From positions 1 to 50,017 of the forward strand of contig ML976671.1 in assembly GCA_010015655.1 (NCBI GenBank): a DNA stretch of 50,017 nucleotides, given 5' to 3'. Each line of letters starts with the position of its first letter. Position 1 is the stretch's first letter. Position numbers and translations under genes: made by a program. The stretch is from Bimuria novae-zelandiae CBS 107.79. Lineage: Eukaryota; Ascomycota; Dothideomycetes; Pleosporales; Didymosphaeriaceae. This document shows, one piece after another, positions 1 to 12,000 of this stretch. Under the pieces are notes generated by a model. It did no database searches. It was not told where the DNA came from and saw only the letters and a program-made list of their open reading frames with translations.

Positions 1-122
1 TGTACGAGCGTAAACATCGCTAGTCCCAGATAGGTGTAGCCCTCTCAGAAAGGTGAGTGGCAACTAAGCAAGGGTAGGAGTAACCATCTCATCGAGTAAG
101 AGCCATTAAACCGTCACACCAT
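1..122 (-). repeat. Copia-type LTR fragment, truncated by window start
   Basis: This stretch aligns, with mostly transition differences, to the reverse complement of the LTR at 17932-18149 and to the copy at 33552-33744. Shared blocks include 'acgctagtcc', 'aaggtgagt' and 'gggtaggagta'. It ends near 'ccgtcacacc', the inverted 5' end (TGTGTCAC...) of the LTR. Only the 5' half of the LTR lies inside the window. Confidence 0.7.
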
Positions 123-1290
123 CACCATCACACAGTCACGATCATCGTGCGTAGCGCTTGCCAACAACCACATCAACTTGCGCCCTCTTCCCCACCTCAC
201 GCACATTAACGCTGGATAGGGTTTTTAAGACATGTGGACTCGCCACTTCTCTTTGTGGTTCCACTCCAATACTAATGTCTTTAGGAGCAACAAAGACTCT
301 CGGACATGGCGGCTTTATCAAAGGCTTTAGGAGACCACATGTAGAGGACATGGTGTGTTTTTGACTCGCTTAGACGGCGCAGTCCAACACATGCGTAGGA
401 ATAATGAAGTTGTGTGGTAGTTCATGTCGTGGTTGAGACGAGTTTGGTGCGGACACAGCTCGTAGCAGGACATGTTCCTTTTTTTAAGCAAATTGGAGCG
501 CCAATGAATGACTGGAATCCGTGTTTGAAGATTGACAAGAAGTGGTAGTACTGCGCCAACATGTATCTTCGCTGCTAAGCATTTTTCTTTACACGAAAGC
601 ATAATTTTCGCATGGATGCTTTTTTGGTCGGAAGACGGTCGTAGCTCAGGACATAACCCATAAAGCCACTACTTTTGGAACGTACCTCGACTTTGACTTT
701 GAGAACGAGGACATGGAAGGAACATCCTGCTTTTTGAAACCTAGCTCGAATCTCCGGGAGGACGCGTAACGTAGGACAATAGCTGATTTTCTACAGCTTT
801 GGTACACCCGTCTATGGAATTCTGCACCATTAGGGTAAATCAGAGCATTTCGGACAACCACGACTCTGCAAACATATGTTCGCAATGCACCGACTTTTAA
901 GGAAGGCAGAATGACCGTGTAATCATTCCAGGATGGGGCTTCGCCTTCGAACTCATGATCTCATGCTTGTATTCTTTTGCCCAAGAAGCAGAAGCACCGC
1001 TTCCATAGGGCGATTTGAGTTGGAATTTAGTAATTCGAGAGTTGGGACAGCGAATGGCTACCGAGACTGCAATCAACCTTTTTGGGCTCGGAAGCTCGAA
1101 AAAGGACATGAGTTTTTGCGGCAGAGAAGTTTAGGCCAGCCATGCTTAAAGAGAGGCAAAGTCGAAGGAGCCATGCATGGACTTATCTTTAGCATTTGGC
1201 CGCAGTAACATGTGCATGGAACAACATTATTTTCGGCAGGCAGCAGACGCACGCAATTAATGACGTGAGGTGCACAATGAGTGGGACGTT
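123..1290. other. Moderate-GC stretch without a recognisable gene
   Basis: Several short overlapping ORFs exist on both strands but none shows a recognisable domain, signal peptide or consistent splice structure. A loose motif, YGTAG followed within a few bases by GGACA(T), recurs around 343-350, 461-468, 640-653 and 770-776, with further GGACAT copies near 303, 711 and 1105. It may be an eroded repeat. The 3' border at about 1290 is an abrupt switch to AT-rich RIP-type sequence. Confidence 0.5.
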
Positions 1291-2650
1291 TTTTTATACT
1301 TTAGACTAGAATTATTAATAATTAAACATAGGCTAAAATTTTATTTAATTTTATTTAAGTAGGCTAAATCTAAATAAACAAAAGTCTTTACTACTATTTT
1401 AATAGGCTAAATAAATAAAATAGTAAATTATTATTAAAATATTATAAGTTTATTTACCTTATTATATTTTAGCTACTTTACCTAACTAGTATATACTTTT
1501 TATATTATAGCGCGCCGCTAGCTACTATACTTTTATTACTATTTATATTAATAGCTTACTTTTTAGCGCTTTTACGTACCTTTATACTTATTATACCCCC
1601 TAAACGTAGTCTTAAAGCTACTAAAAAAGCTAATACTCCCTTTAAACGCGCCTAATGTATATGTAACCCTATATTTAAGAAGCGCGAAGGCGATAGTAGC
1701 TAGCTAACTTAGTTAATAAAACCACCTACTAAGGTGCCTAAACATACGCTAGAGCCTGTAAAGCCGCTAGAAAGCACGCCAGGACCACCTAAAAGTACGC
1801 TAGAGCCACCTATAGAGCTAACTACTAACTTAGCTAGAGGAGCGCCCTCGGCGCGCATTATTATAGCCTATACTCTAAGCTTTATAGACCTATTAAGCTA
1901 TAGGTTAGCTAGCCTAAGAGTTATAGTTTATAGCTAATAAGCTATTTATAGCTACTTCTTAACTATGCGCCTTCTTTAGTACTACTATAAAAGTTTTCGT
2001 AAAGGAAGAAACTACGCTACTTATTAATTTTATTAACTATAAAAAAGTTAATTACTCGTAATTAAAGAACTACGCGCTACTTGTTACTATACCTTAAGGC
2101 GCTTTTAGCTAGATATTTAGGCATAGCTAGCGCCTTTAAAAGAAGGAAACTATACCTAAGAATTTTTTTTAGGTACTACTACACTAATAAGTAATATAGA
2201 GGCCTATACTAGGTTACTACTTTAATAAGCGCTACCAACAACCACTTAAAAGAAAATCGCCCTAACTACTAGCTTACTAAAAATAGACCTATCGTACACT
2301 AGTAGCCACGCAAACCTAGCTAGTAGTTACTATAATTAGCTATTAATAGTAGCTTTATATTTAGCTAAGATACCTATTAGATGCTTAGAAACTTTAATAT
2401 ATAAGAGTTTAGGTAAGCTATAGTACTATAGCTAATTAATAATAATAGGCTTTTATATAAATTAAGAATAAAGTATTTTATAAAATAATTAAGTTTACTA
2501 ACCTAAAGGTAGAAGTAGCGCTATAGAAGTCCTATAATAGTATTTTTACGTTTATTATAAAGCTTTATAATTAGTTATAACTCTAAGTTAAGCGTGCCTC
2601 ATTAGAGGCTTATAGTTAAATATATATTAGCTTTAATGACTAAATAATTA
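1291..2650 (+). mobile_element. RIP-degraded transposon block, family uncertain
   Basis: Extremely AT-rich, full of TA and TAG/TAA, with CA and TG nearly absent, which is the RIP pattern. On the + strand a Pro/Thr-rich reading at 1734-1937 stays open by chance or by relic. Around 2663-2695 a reading 'CIGAGHSKDQCW' keeps the C-x4-H-x4-C half of a zinc knuckle, as found in retrotransposon Gag proteins, but the first cysteine is missing. I would call it a possible Gag relic and no more. Confidence 0.4.
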
Positions 2651-2883
2651 AAAGAGGAAAATAGTGTATCGGCGCAGGTCACTCAAAGGATCAATGTTGG
2701 CGTATCTCCTAGCAGAGGCATGTGGGAGTGCGTGTATAAGAATGTAGCCTCGAATGAATTAAGTGCCTATAGGCCTGGTACGAAAGGATACGGAAAAGGT
2801 ACTGAACTACAAAGGCCCCAAGCTCCTCTAAATACACCTCTTCCCAGATGGCTAGCTAGCACATAACTGCCATAGGTTGACCG

Positions 2884-2968
2884 TCGGTCTGATGGATCCG
2901 AAATAGGTCCGAATCGGATTCGTAGTTCCCCATCGGTCTGATAGATCCGAAATTGGTCCGATACGGAT
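2884..2968. repeat. Two 36-bp direct repeats, 49-bp period
   Basis: Copies at 2884-2919 and 2933-2968 read 'tcggtctgat(g/a)gatccgaaat(a/t)ggtccga' followed by a slightly different 'cggat' end. They sit in a 400-bp moderate-GC strip between two RIP-degraded blocks, just upstream of the hAT transposase relic. They could be subterminal repeats of that element, but terminal inverted repeats were not found. Confidence 0.6.
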
Positions 2969-3059
2969 GAGTGTCGGTTTTCGGATAATCTCGAATCCTG
3001 TCTTGACTGGCCAAGGGTTCTCGTGTCGACGAGCGATTGTTCCTGTTACAAATAGGACT

Positions 3060-4620
3060 TCTTTACTATTATTACTTACTATACTAATTTTTAAGGCGCA
3101 ATAGTTAACTTTTTTATTATACTACTATAGCTAGTTAGCGCGCATACTAGCGAGGTAATTAGTAATATTATTATATAGAATTTATAATATTTTAGCATTA
3201 AAAGTAGTAAACTAGGTTACTTTATAATTAATAACGCTTATAATAACGACACTACTATAAATAAACTTAGTATAATATATATCTTTACTATTATGAATTA
3301 ACGCCTCCGCTACGCTTACTATATACTTAATTTTATTAATTAAATAATTATATTTAGTATAGACGCTAACACCTTTAATAACGCTAATAAATATATAAAA
3401 AAAGTGTTTTATTTAAAAAAAAGTAGTAAAAAGATAGTCCGCTTAGCGTATTTTTTTAATATTATTAATTATATTAATATACTAAAGTAATAGAGTATTT
3501 TTACAGATTACTAGTGTACTATAGCTAGTAAGATATTTATTAGTATTATAGGCAGTCTCTATAAGCTAATTAAGCTTATTATTACGCGCTAAAATAGCTA
3601 TTATAACTACTTTAAGCGTAGATCTAAGCTTTAATAAGCTATTAATTTATATATTTTAGACTATATTAAGGAGATAAAAAATACTAATAATTACGCTAAA
3701 AGCTATAGTAAGAAGCTACTTAACACGCCGCGATAGATATAATTAGGCAGATTTATAGTTATAGACTAAGTAGTAATTATTAAGTATATTATAGTACTTT
3801 AACCACTTTAGTTTATAACTAATTATTTATAAAGTTATAGTAAAGCTAGCACCTATAGCGTATTGTATAAAATTATTTTAGTTTTTAAGTCTTTAATTTC
3901 TAAACTAGATAGTCGCCTTTGTATATATAAAAGCGTTAATTATAAGCTATTTAAAGTACTTAAAATTACTTATTAACCTACGCTCTGCGAGGCGTAAAGG
4001 AAGTAATTATCTTAATAAACTTTTTAAAATTCCTATCTATTTTGCTACCACGGCACTCCACCCGCGCTATAAAACCTATGGCAAGCGCTTCTAACGAGAG
4101 AAACCTATATAACTAAGCACCGCATAAGCGAGATTCTAGCAGCTCTAGGCTCGCTATAAGCCTGCCCGTGTAGCTGCAATCCTAATAGCCATATCTAAGC
4201 CTATAATAAGTAGCCTTAACTGAGCGATTAATTTAGTACTTAACGATAATAAGGTAATAATAAAGGAGGAGGAGGATAAGTACGAGAGCTAGCTAAAAAA
4301 GCGTATATAGACGTCTCTATAACACAAAGAAGACTATATAGCTATTTAGTACTAGCACTAGATTAGTTAAAGTATTTTAACTTATTATAGATAGTACTAG
4401 ACGTGCTAACTATCCTAGCCTCTAGCGTAGACTATAAACGTGTTTTTACTAGTGCTAGCGACATACTTAAGCCGCAGATACGCAGAATAGGTAGCTAACT
4501 TCTAGCTACGTTAGTATATACTTATCTATAGTTTTACTTATAGTAGTGCGTTTAATAAGTTAATACCTAAGTACCCTTATAGAATTTATAAATATTTTAA
4601 ACTAATTATTCGGTGCGAGC
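3060..4620 (+). pseudogene. hAT-superfamily transposase relic (RIP-degraded)
   Basis: Reading through stops on the + strand gives segments that line up with hAT transposases. Around 3340-3420 is a 'DANTFNNANKY' stretch like the DADAFE region after the GHIINL helix. Near 4040-4090 is 'TPPAL..W', resembling the 'LHPRYK' block. From about 4276 'DKYES.LKKRI' leads to 'VLDVLTILASSVDYKRVFTSASD' (split here: 'VLDVLTILASSVD' then 'YKRVFTSASDILKP'), which matches the C-terminal hAT dimerisation domain with its 'SIPASSAECERVFS' core. Many Trp codons have become TAG, as RIP predicts. The element cannot make protein. Its terminal inverted repeats and target duplication were not located, so the borders are approximate. 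Confidence 0.75.
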
Positions 4621-5060
4621 TGCGTAGGGTCTAAAGCAGAGTTATTAATATATAAAACAAACTAAATTTAAGGCCCCGTTTTTATTTATTTAAAGACTTT
4701 TATGGTACTATATTTTAATTATTTAATTTAATAAGGCTATAAAGCCGTATTTTATTTAATTATTTGTTTAGTTTTAGATAATTTAAAACGCTAAAAAGAC
4801 ATTTTTTATAGTATTATAAGTAGTAGCTCCTCCTATGTTTCTATACTAAACTCTTTAGCAAGCTTATTATTATTATATATTGCCGCTGCCTTTATATTTA
4901 GAGGCTTAAAACCTGCTTAAATGCACTACTTGAAATGAGCGAAATGGTTCTGCAACAACTGTTGAGGCATGAAGCCGTCCTATAATCCATTACCCCCTTT
5001 CATCACCTCTCCCTGTTACCCTTCTGCTTACTCCTCCCTCTTTACTATCCGCGATTCTGA
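4621..5060. other. AT-rich tail of repeat block, then gene 3' flank
   Basis: 4621-4930 is AT-rich and RIP-like, with no recognisable coding. From about 4930 the composition returns to normal and the sequence is probably the 3' flank of the reverse-strand hydrolase gene that ends at 5065. Confidence 0.4.
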
Positions 5061-5064
5061 ATAC

Positions 5065-6341
5065 TCACAGACTATCTACGAACTTCACAATCGCACTATA
5101 TAGATCCCTCGAATTGGCGGCGAAATTTTGTCCATGCCCAGCCCCCTCCTGCACGTACACCATAATTTCCGTTTTCGGGTTCGGAAATACGTCCCTCTGC
5201 AAACCTCGCGCAAATGTATCTCTGCAGTCTCCGGCACAGAATAACAAGTCCCTCTCCGCTGGAGCTAACAGAATCTTCCCTTCAAACTTATCTGCCACGC
5301 TCGGTTGTGCAAACGCGGAGAGGAAGTCGACTGCGGAATACGGCTGCGTGATCTCGTAGGTGTACTTGGAGGTGGGTACCTCGTAGTCCTCTGCTCCAAG
5401 GAAGGACTCTATGAAAGCGTACTTGTCGCCGAATGAAAGCCACCCGTCGTCGAAGGTCTTCGCGAACTGCGGCTTCGCAGAATCCGGAAGACTCGATACG
5501 ATACGTGAGGTGAAGATAGAGAGACTAAAGTCACTAGCACCAAACGCAGGGTCGGTTTGGTTGGGGAATGCGTAGCCTGTCAGCACTGCAGCCTCCACAA
5601 GCTCTGGGTATCTGCCCAGGATTTTGTTCGTCAGCGCAGACAGAGCCAAAAGAGTGGCCGCCGAGAACGAGTTTAGCGGGCTTCATGGTGTCGGTGTATG
5701 TTCTTGCGCGGAGGGACTTGAGAATGGAGGCGAGTAGTTCTACCTGGGGATTGGCTTCAACGTCATAGCCGGAGATGCGAGAAGAGTCGCCAATGCCCAG
5801 GCGATCGTAATAGAAGATGGAATTGCCGGCGTCAAGGGCGTATTGGGCAAAGTTGTAGTCTTCGGGCTTGTAAGAAGAGGCCCAGTAAATTCAATGGACG
5901 TCAGCATCGACTTTGGTGATGCATGCATAGGTAGTAGTGCTTTGCTTACCGTCTGTCGAAGCCTGGACCATGAGTCGCGACCAGGGTAGTGTTCTGTTTC
6001 ACACTTTTCTTGTCCTTGGGTTTGCAGCACGTACCGGCGATTTCAAATTCTTTGGTGACATTTTTGGAGCCCGAAAAAGCAAATAAGAGAACTTTGCCCT
6101 GAGCTGCAATTCGAGTCAAAAGGGAAGCGATTTCGTAATTATTCTTGTAGCGGGGCTGATTCCACTGAAACTGTTCGTATGTGACAGTACTTTGCGTTGT
6201 GTAGTCTGTGCAATCTCCATTCGATGGGTGGACGAAGCCTGGATAGGTGACCTTCTTCTCCACCCGTGAAGCAGGCGAAGATAAAGCAAAGGACGAGAAT
6301 GTAAGCGCAGAAACCGCGATGTTGGTTTTGTAAAACAGCAT
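5065..6341 (-). pseudogene. Secreted alpha/beta-hydrolase, frameshifted and splice-damaged
   Basis: The reverse-strand reading starts at ATG 6341 with a signal peptide (hydrophobic 'ALTFSSFALSSPASR'), consistent with secretion. Exon 1 ends in 'HGPGFDRR' at 5950, where a GTAAGC donor begins an intron with a CTGAC branch site. The expected AG before 'YWASSYKPEDYNFAQ' is absent. The next segment carries 'FYYDRLGIGDSSR' and the nucleophile elbow 'GGHSFGS'. About 5648 the frame shifts; continuing in phase runs to a stop near 5534. The other frame resumes at 'ALTNKILGRYPELVEA' and ends with plausible catalytic Asp ('PAERDLL') and His ('GAGHGQN') at 5065. All catalytic elements survive, so the decay looks recent. 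The exact substrate is unknown; the layout resembles fungal secreted hydrolases of the TAP-like group. Confidence 0.75.
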
Positions 6342-6409
6342 TGTCGGGTTTGTTCGGCGCTATAGGAGGTTGGAATGTAGCGATGCACAGAGAGAAGGAT
6401 GTCTGCTGT

Positions 6410-6420
6410 TATTTATATGC
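6410..6420 (-). promoter_or_regulatory. TATA-like box for the hydrolase gene
   Basis: On the reverse strand 'gcatataaata' lies about 70 bp upstream of the ATG at 6341. This is a sensible distance for a fungal core promoter, and the intervening leader is C/T-rich. Confidence 0.45.
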
Positions 6421-6971
6421 TTTCTGATTATTTCTACCCCACCTCCATAGAAAGGATGCAGCCTCAAGCTGTCAGGGCACCTGTTTCAATGGCCTGCTTG
6501 CGCAGTGCTAGTCTTGCCCAGTAGCTCGACTCGGCGGAAGTAATTTGACTACCAGTTTTGTCATAGACCGTGCGGAGACGTCTTTGATTGGATGTTCCTA
6601 TAGCGATGCATCTGCTGTTGAGCACAAACTCATGTAGCCTTCTGCAACTAGTGTGGTGAGATGCGAAAGAGGACATGCGGAAGCTTACATGTCGCGGCTG
6701 AGCACGGTCGCCCTGACAAATCTTTGCACCAAACCTGTCTTGTGAGCAGACATCTCAAATTAATAAGTCGGAACGTGGCAAAGTGTCGCGGATCTCTCCG
6801 TTCAGCCGGTATAATCCTGCGGTTTGTCGGATTTGTCTCCGCCAAGAACCGAAATTTGAAATACTCAGTACCAGTAATACTTGTAAAGGAAGCATCGTAT
6901 GACAGTGAAACAACGCTAATCCTACGTGCTTCTGCAGCAGTGAATGTGCCGTATATATCGACGTCGTCGAT
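6421..6971. other. Intergenic, one unidentified reverse-strand reading
   Basis: A reverse ORF at 6464-6676 ends in 'ARLALRKQAIETGALTA' and looks protein-like in composition, but I recognise no domain and see no upstream exon. It may be the tail of a lost gene or chance. The remainder is the flank between the hydrolase promoter and the 3' end of the permease pseudogene. Confidence 0.3.
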
Positions 6972-8582
6972 TTAGTCCATGTCGCCAATAGGAAAAGCGA
7001 GATTGAGCAAGTAGGAGACCGTCGCGCTGATGTAGAAGCCTAAAACACTCAGAAACCTTTCAAATTGGGAGAAGATAAATCACTTACCGATGAGGAAAGC
7101 CATGTTGTACAGCTGGACTAGCGATCTTGGGGGACTCGGGTCCATGCGTACTGTTACTATGAGCCCTCCGATCGTCGGTGCCCATCCACATATCCATGCT
7201 GGAATGGCCCTCCAGTTGATACCTTTCCAGAAGTAGTACGACGAGTCCTCATTTCGGTACAGGTGACTCAATTTTACTCTGCATTTGTGAAGTACAAAGT
7301 AGTCTCAAACCATGATTCCGATCATAGGTGCGAGGAACACCGAGAATGACGACAAGACAGCAATGAACGTTGTCGCACGATTGATGAGTTGCTAGGGTTG
7401 TACTACCCAAGCCGCAAGAAACGTAATGATCGCACCTCTCCGAATGTTAATATAGCATGGGAAACGACCAGCCAGATCGATTCCGCCTGCGATCGTGTTG
7501 CTGTAAATGTTCTCGAACATAGCAGTGAATGCGAAACCAGCAGAACAAAAGAACACCCTTGCTCGTGCCTTTGATGAACCGTTTCCGTTATCCATCATAA
7601 CCATAAGAAAATCTGGACGGTTCCATTAGACTTCGCCGTATATCTTCTGCGTAGCTGTAGCAGTGACCAATCCGATCAGCGACACTAGAATTCCGGTAAT
7701 CAGACAGTAGTTATTGTTTCAATAAGATAGTGCTTCCGTGCCGATGCGTAGCGCGAAAAATCCGAGCCGTTCGTGATGCCAGCTGCCAGACCTCCCAGGG
7801 ACTGATTGATTCCAGCCATGATGAGCCATGATGAATTCCAAGGCGACGCCGCTGGCAGTTGTTGACCAATGTTCCAAAGAGGTCCAACTCCTTTCGCGAC
7901 TGCTAATGCCCAGATCATCCACGCGAGCATACCCGCGCTGCACCAGGCACATACTATTATGAATGGGATCTTGAATTTCTCCGGCCTAAGCCAAAGAAAA
8001 AGTGTCGAGAGGAACCAAAAGACCACGAAGCCGATGAACTCGTACGAAGTCGTTGGCATGTCAGGGCCAAATTTATTTTTGATGCGCGCAAATGAAGGCC
8101 ATATCGCGGTGATGCAGACTGCACAAAGCCCGCCGCCGTTCTAGCCTGACTATATCGTCAGCAAGCATACATCCGGATTGAATCATCATCATACATTGAA
8201 CAGCGTTCCAAATGAAGTTCAGCAGAATGCGCTGCAGCAGTGGTATGTAGCTCACTCTCAGATCCCACGAATACCGATTCTGTACAGTGAAACCAATGTG
8301 CCATTTCACACCAGCCCACGCGATCAAAGTTGAAAACGAGGCGATGAGTATCCGCCCAACAACAATGATGAGCATAGCTTGGCGGACCGAAAGTCCCATT
8401 GCTGCGACAGTGTTAGCGCTTCTCGACTTCCCTGTACTCAACTTTAACCTACTCGGGTATGTGTTGGGCGACAAGGGTATCAGGTCACGATTACTCTAAG
8501 CATCTGTTTGCTCATACTTTGCTGCGTCGCCCTGCAGTCGGATCTTTTGATGAAGAGCCGCGATGCGCTTGCCAACAGCCAT
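6972..8582 (-). pseudogene. NCS1 (nucleobase/allantoin/hydantoin) permease, inactivated
   Basis: Read from ATG 8582 on the reverse strand. The N-terminus has the NCS1 'NRDLIPL' signature, then come membrane segments, 'ITAIWPSFARIKN', 'YEFIGFVVFWFLS', 'NGSDFSRYA', 'DNGNGSSKAR' and a C-terminus ending 'FPIGDMD'. NCS1 proteins are about 12-TM proton or sodium symporters for purines, pyrimidines, allantoin or hydantoins. Introns are visible at 8146-8194 and 7040-7087. The gene is dead. It has in-frame stops at 8496-8498, 8141-8143, 7626-7628, 7392-7394 and 7304-7306, and a frame break near 7700. At least three of the stops fit TGG to TAG. A short piece of the first membrane segment also seems missing. 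It faces the hydantoinase gene across a shared promoter. Confidence 0.85.
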
Positions 8583-9031
8583 ATTGCAACAGTCAATCGG
8601 TAATGGAACCTGGTGAGAGGCTCACCTACGGTATATTGTAGTATCGGAATGGAGCGCATGATAAGGTATCATGCCAATCCGCCGAGCTCATGTTGAACTT
8701 AGCCGAGTGTAGGCAGATCGGCGTACGGGGCTAAAAGCAGCAGTGTTGATACGAGCGGTGCGGGGTCCCATCGAAGCAGATCGATAAGGTCGGTTGGTAT
8801 GAATGATATCTTGAAGAGTCGACGAATAAAACCTAAATCATACGACGCAGCGGTGCTTAGGCTCGAGTTGTTGGGGAAGGTGCAGACGTCGGAGAGAAAC
8901 CCCCACTTCGGAGTTTTACCGTCCGATGTTCGGGCGTGAGGAGGCAACTTATCTGATCCGATTCTTCTTAGCACGCCACACAGGCTGGCCTTCCCCTCGT
9001 CTTCCACACTTGTCAAGCATCGGTTACGATT
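8583..9031. promoter_or_regulatory. Divergent promoter with three GATA-type sites
   Basis: This 449-bp gap separates the ATG of the permease pseudogene (reverse) from the ATG of the hydantoinase-like gene (forward). It contains TGATAAG at 8659-8665, CGATAAG at 8782-8788 and, on the other strand, AGATAAG at 8948-8954. HGATAR-type sites bind AreA/NIT2 GATA factors, which drive nitrogen-catabolite-controlled genes; CGATAAG is a weaker match. Control by nitrogen status is an inference from these sites and from the predicted functions. Confidence 0.5.
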
Positions 9032-12000
9032 ATGAGTCCTGAATCTAGGCAAAAAAATCTACGAATCGGGGTGGACGTTGGCGGGTAAGCGGCTACATAA
9101 CTCAATGGTGTTGAAGTGGCTAACAATTCTATAGCACTAACACAGACGGAGTAATCATTGAACCTACAAGGTCGAATGAGCCTGACAGGGGTATTGTTGC
9201 ATGGTGAGTTCAAGCAGATGAATCAGCGATGGAATAGGGAGTAGGAACGACACGTGATCCTTGTTCTCATCAATACATTGTTGCGCTCAAGCCGCAGAAC
9301 ATCAGCATCGCCATCTTTCATTTAACACATCTCCTAACCTTGCTACAGGCACAAAGCGCCAACAACTACGGATCCCAGCGATGGAATCGCTGAGGCGATC
9401 ACCACCATGTTTAAATCCGCCTCGGTGGAACCATCAGCAGTAGCTAGCGTCACTATCGGAACTACTCATTTCGTGAATGCAGTAGTAACACGCGACCGTA
9501 CACGCCTCTCACGCGTCGCTGTCATTCGTCTCGGTGCCCCTTTCAGCAAGCACGCGCCGCCCTGTATTGACTGGCCGATTTCCTTGCGCAATCTTATTCT
9601 GGGCCACCATGCCTTATTGAAAGGTGGTTTGGAGGTTGACGGGAGCCTCATTGCTGACATTCGGGAACACGAAATTGTGAAACAGTGCAATGCCATCAAG
9701 GAGAAAGGAATCAAGAGCATAGTCATCATCGGTATCTTTTCACCAATCGACACATTAGAGAGACAAGAAGAAAGAGCTGCTGAGATTGTTAAGAGGGAGT
9801 TGGGTGATGTCGATGTCGTTTTGAGCAAGACAGTGGCGAACCTTGGATTCCTGGAAAGGGAGAATGCGGCAATACTGAACGCGTCTGTATTATCTTTCGC
9901 GCGACAGACCATAGCTTCGTTTCAGGACCCCATTAAGAGGCTCGGTTTGACTTGTCCTGTATTCATAACGCAGAACGACGGGACAATCCTATCCGGCGAA
10001 GCGGCGGCGCGCTTGCCCATCCGGACATTCAGCTCAGGTCCAACAAACAGCATGCGCGGGGCAGCTTTCTTGGTTGGTAAGCAGGACCACGGCGAGGCAA
10101 TGATGGTGGTCGATGTCGGAGGTACGACCACTGATGTGGGCCTGTTGCTTGCGAATGGCTTCCCAAGACAACAAGCTGCGTACTCGGAGCTTTCAGGCGT
10201 GCGCATGAACTTTTCGTATCCAGATGTGAAGAGCATTGGTCTCGGTGGAGGGTCTCTAGTGCGCAGAATCGATGGCAAGATGCACGTGGGTCCAGAATCA
10301 GTCGGCTACAAGTTACCAGAGAAGGCACTCGTATTTGGAGGAGAGATGCCGACTGCGACAGACTATACAGTCGCTGCAGCTCCCGAACTTGCCATCGGTG
10401 AACCAAGCAAGGTCCGCGGAAAGCTGTCTGAAGACGATATTGATGCTTTCAAAGCTGAGACGAAACGCATGCTTGAAAGCATTATCGATACGATGAAGAC
10501 TTCCCCCGAAGATCTACCGGTACTCCTCGTCGGTGGAGGGGCTGTCGTTGCCCCCGATGAGCTGAAGGGCGCGAGCCGCGTCATCAAACCGCAATGGTCT
10601 GGTGTGGCCAACGCAATCGGCGCTGCGATGGCAAGGGTAAGCGCTGTAATAGACACTGTTAAGTCAACAGAAAAGAAGAGCGCGAGAGACCTGCAAGCTG
10701 AGATCGAGGAGGAGGCAAAGCAGAAGACGATTGAAGCGGGTGCATCGGCAGACTCTGTTGAGGTCGTTGTGGTAGAATCCCTGCCACTGCCATATATCGC
10801 ACACAAATCTCGCTTCATTGTGAGAGCTGCGGGAGACTTCGATTATGCACGATCAGCGGACTTCGCAAATCCGCACGTCGCGTTTAACTCAGAAGAACGG
10901 ACGCTAGAAACAATCCAAGCACCAAATCGGATTGCTCCACCATCAACTGAAGCAGATGGTGTTGAAACTGATCCTGCGGTGGATATAGAGTTCTCAGATT
11001 ACAAGCCGAAGGTAGTCAAGCGAGAATGGTACATTTCCGAAACAGATCTCTTATGGATCACCATAGGCTGTTACATCCTCGGCACTGGTGGAGGCGGCTC
11101 GCCCTACTCTACCATGTTGCGGGTGCGGCAGATGTTGCGAGCTGGTCAAACTATACGTGTCGTAAGTCCGGACGATCTAAAAGACGGCGACCGCATCGGA
11201 AGCGGAGGCGGCGCGGGAAGTCCCACTGTAGGCATCGAGAAGTTGGCTGGAGACGAGTATGTTGCTGAAAATCCACATTCAATTTCCAGGAAGGTGCTGA
11301 TTTGACTCGTAGAATGATGGACGCTCAGGAGCACATGTACAAGCTCTTCCCTGGAGGACGTGCAACACACATAATTCCACTAGAGATTGGCGGCTCAAAC
11401 GGCCTCCAGGGACTTGTTCTAGGCGCATCATCGAACATGAACATTCCCTGCGTCGATGGGGACTGGATGGGTCGCGCATACCCGACTAAATGGCAAACGA
11501 CGCCCGTAGTCTTCGGCGAGAGAGAAATCGTCTTCGCACCAGTCTCAGTAGCCGATGGTAATGGCAATGTCTTATACATGCCGACAGCGACTAGTGACTT
11601 AAAGGTCGAGCAGGTGATCAGAGCCACACTGAGTCAAATGGGAAGCCACGTGGGCACAGCGGACGGTCCTGTAACTGGGGCAGAGACACGGAGATGGGCC
11701 GTGGAACACACGATCTCCCTGTCATGGAGAATTGGTCGCGAAGTAGCCCGAGCGCGGAAAGAGAATCAGATCGACAACGTCGCTGAGTCAATCATTAACG
11801 CCGTCGGAGGCGCAGAAACAGGACGTGTCCTGTTCAAGGGAAAAATTGTCGGAGTTGAACGCAAACTCTGGATGGGCCACATCTACGGCGAAGTCATAGT
11901 CCAAGGCACTGAGGGAACTGAGTTCTCTGGCAAGATCAAGATCCCGTTCAAGAACGAGAACATCGCTGCGATTCGACTGCACGAAGGCGCGGAAAGTAAA

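Noticed and set aside
2640..2700. A definite Gag zinc knuckle
   Set aside because: Only the C-x4-H-x4-C half is present and the preceding cysteine is missing, so it is reported as possible only.
8699..9052. Reverse-strand 117-codon ORF upstream of the hydantoinase gene
   Set aside because: It overlaps the divergent promoter and hydantoinase exon 1, has no domain, and its composition fits a chance ORF.
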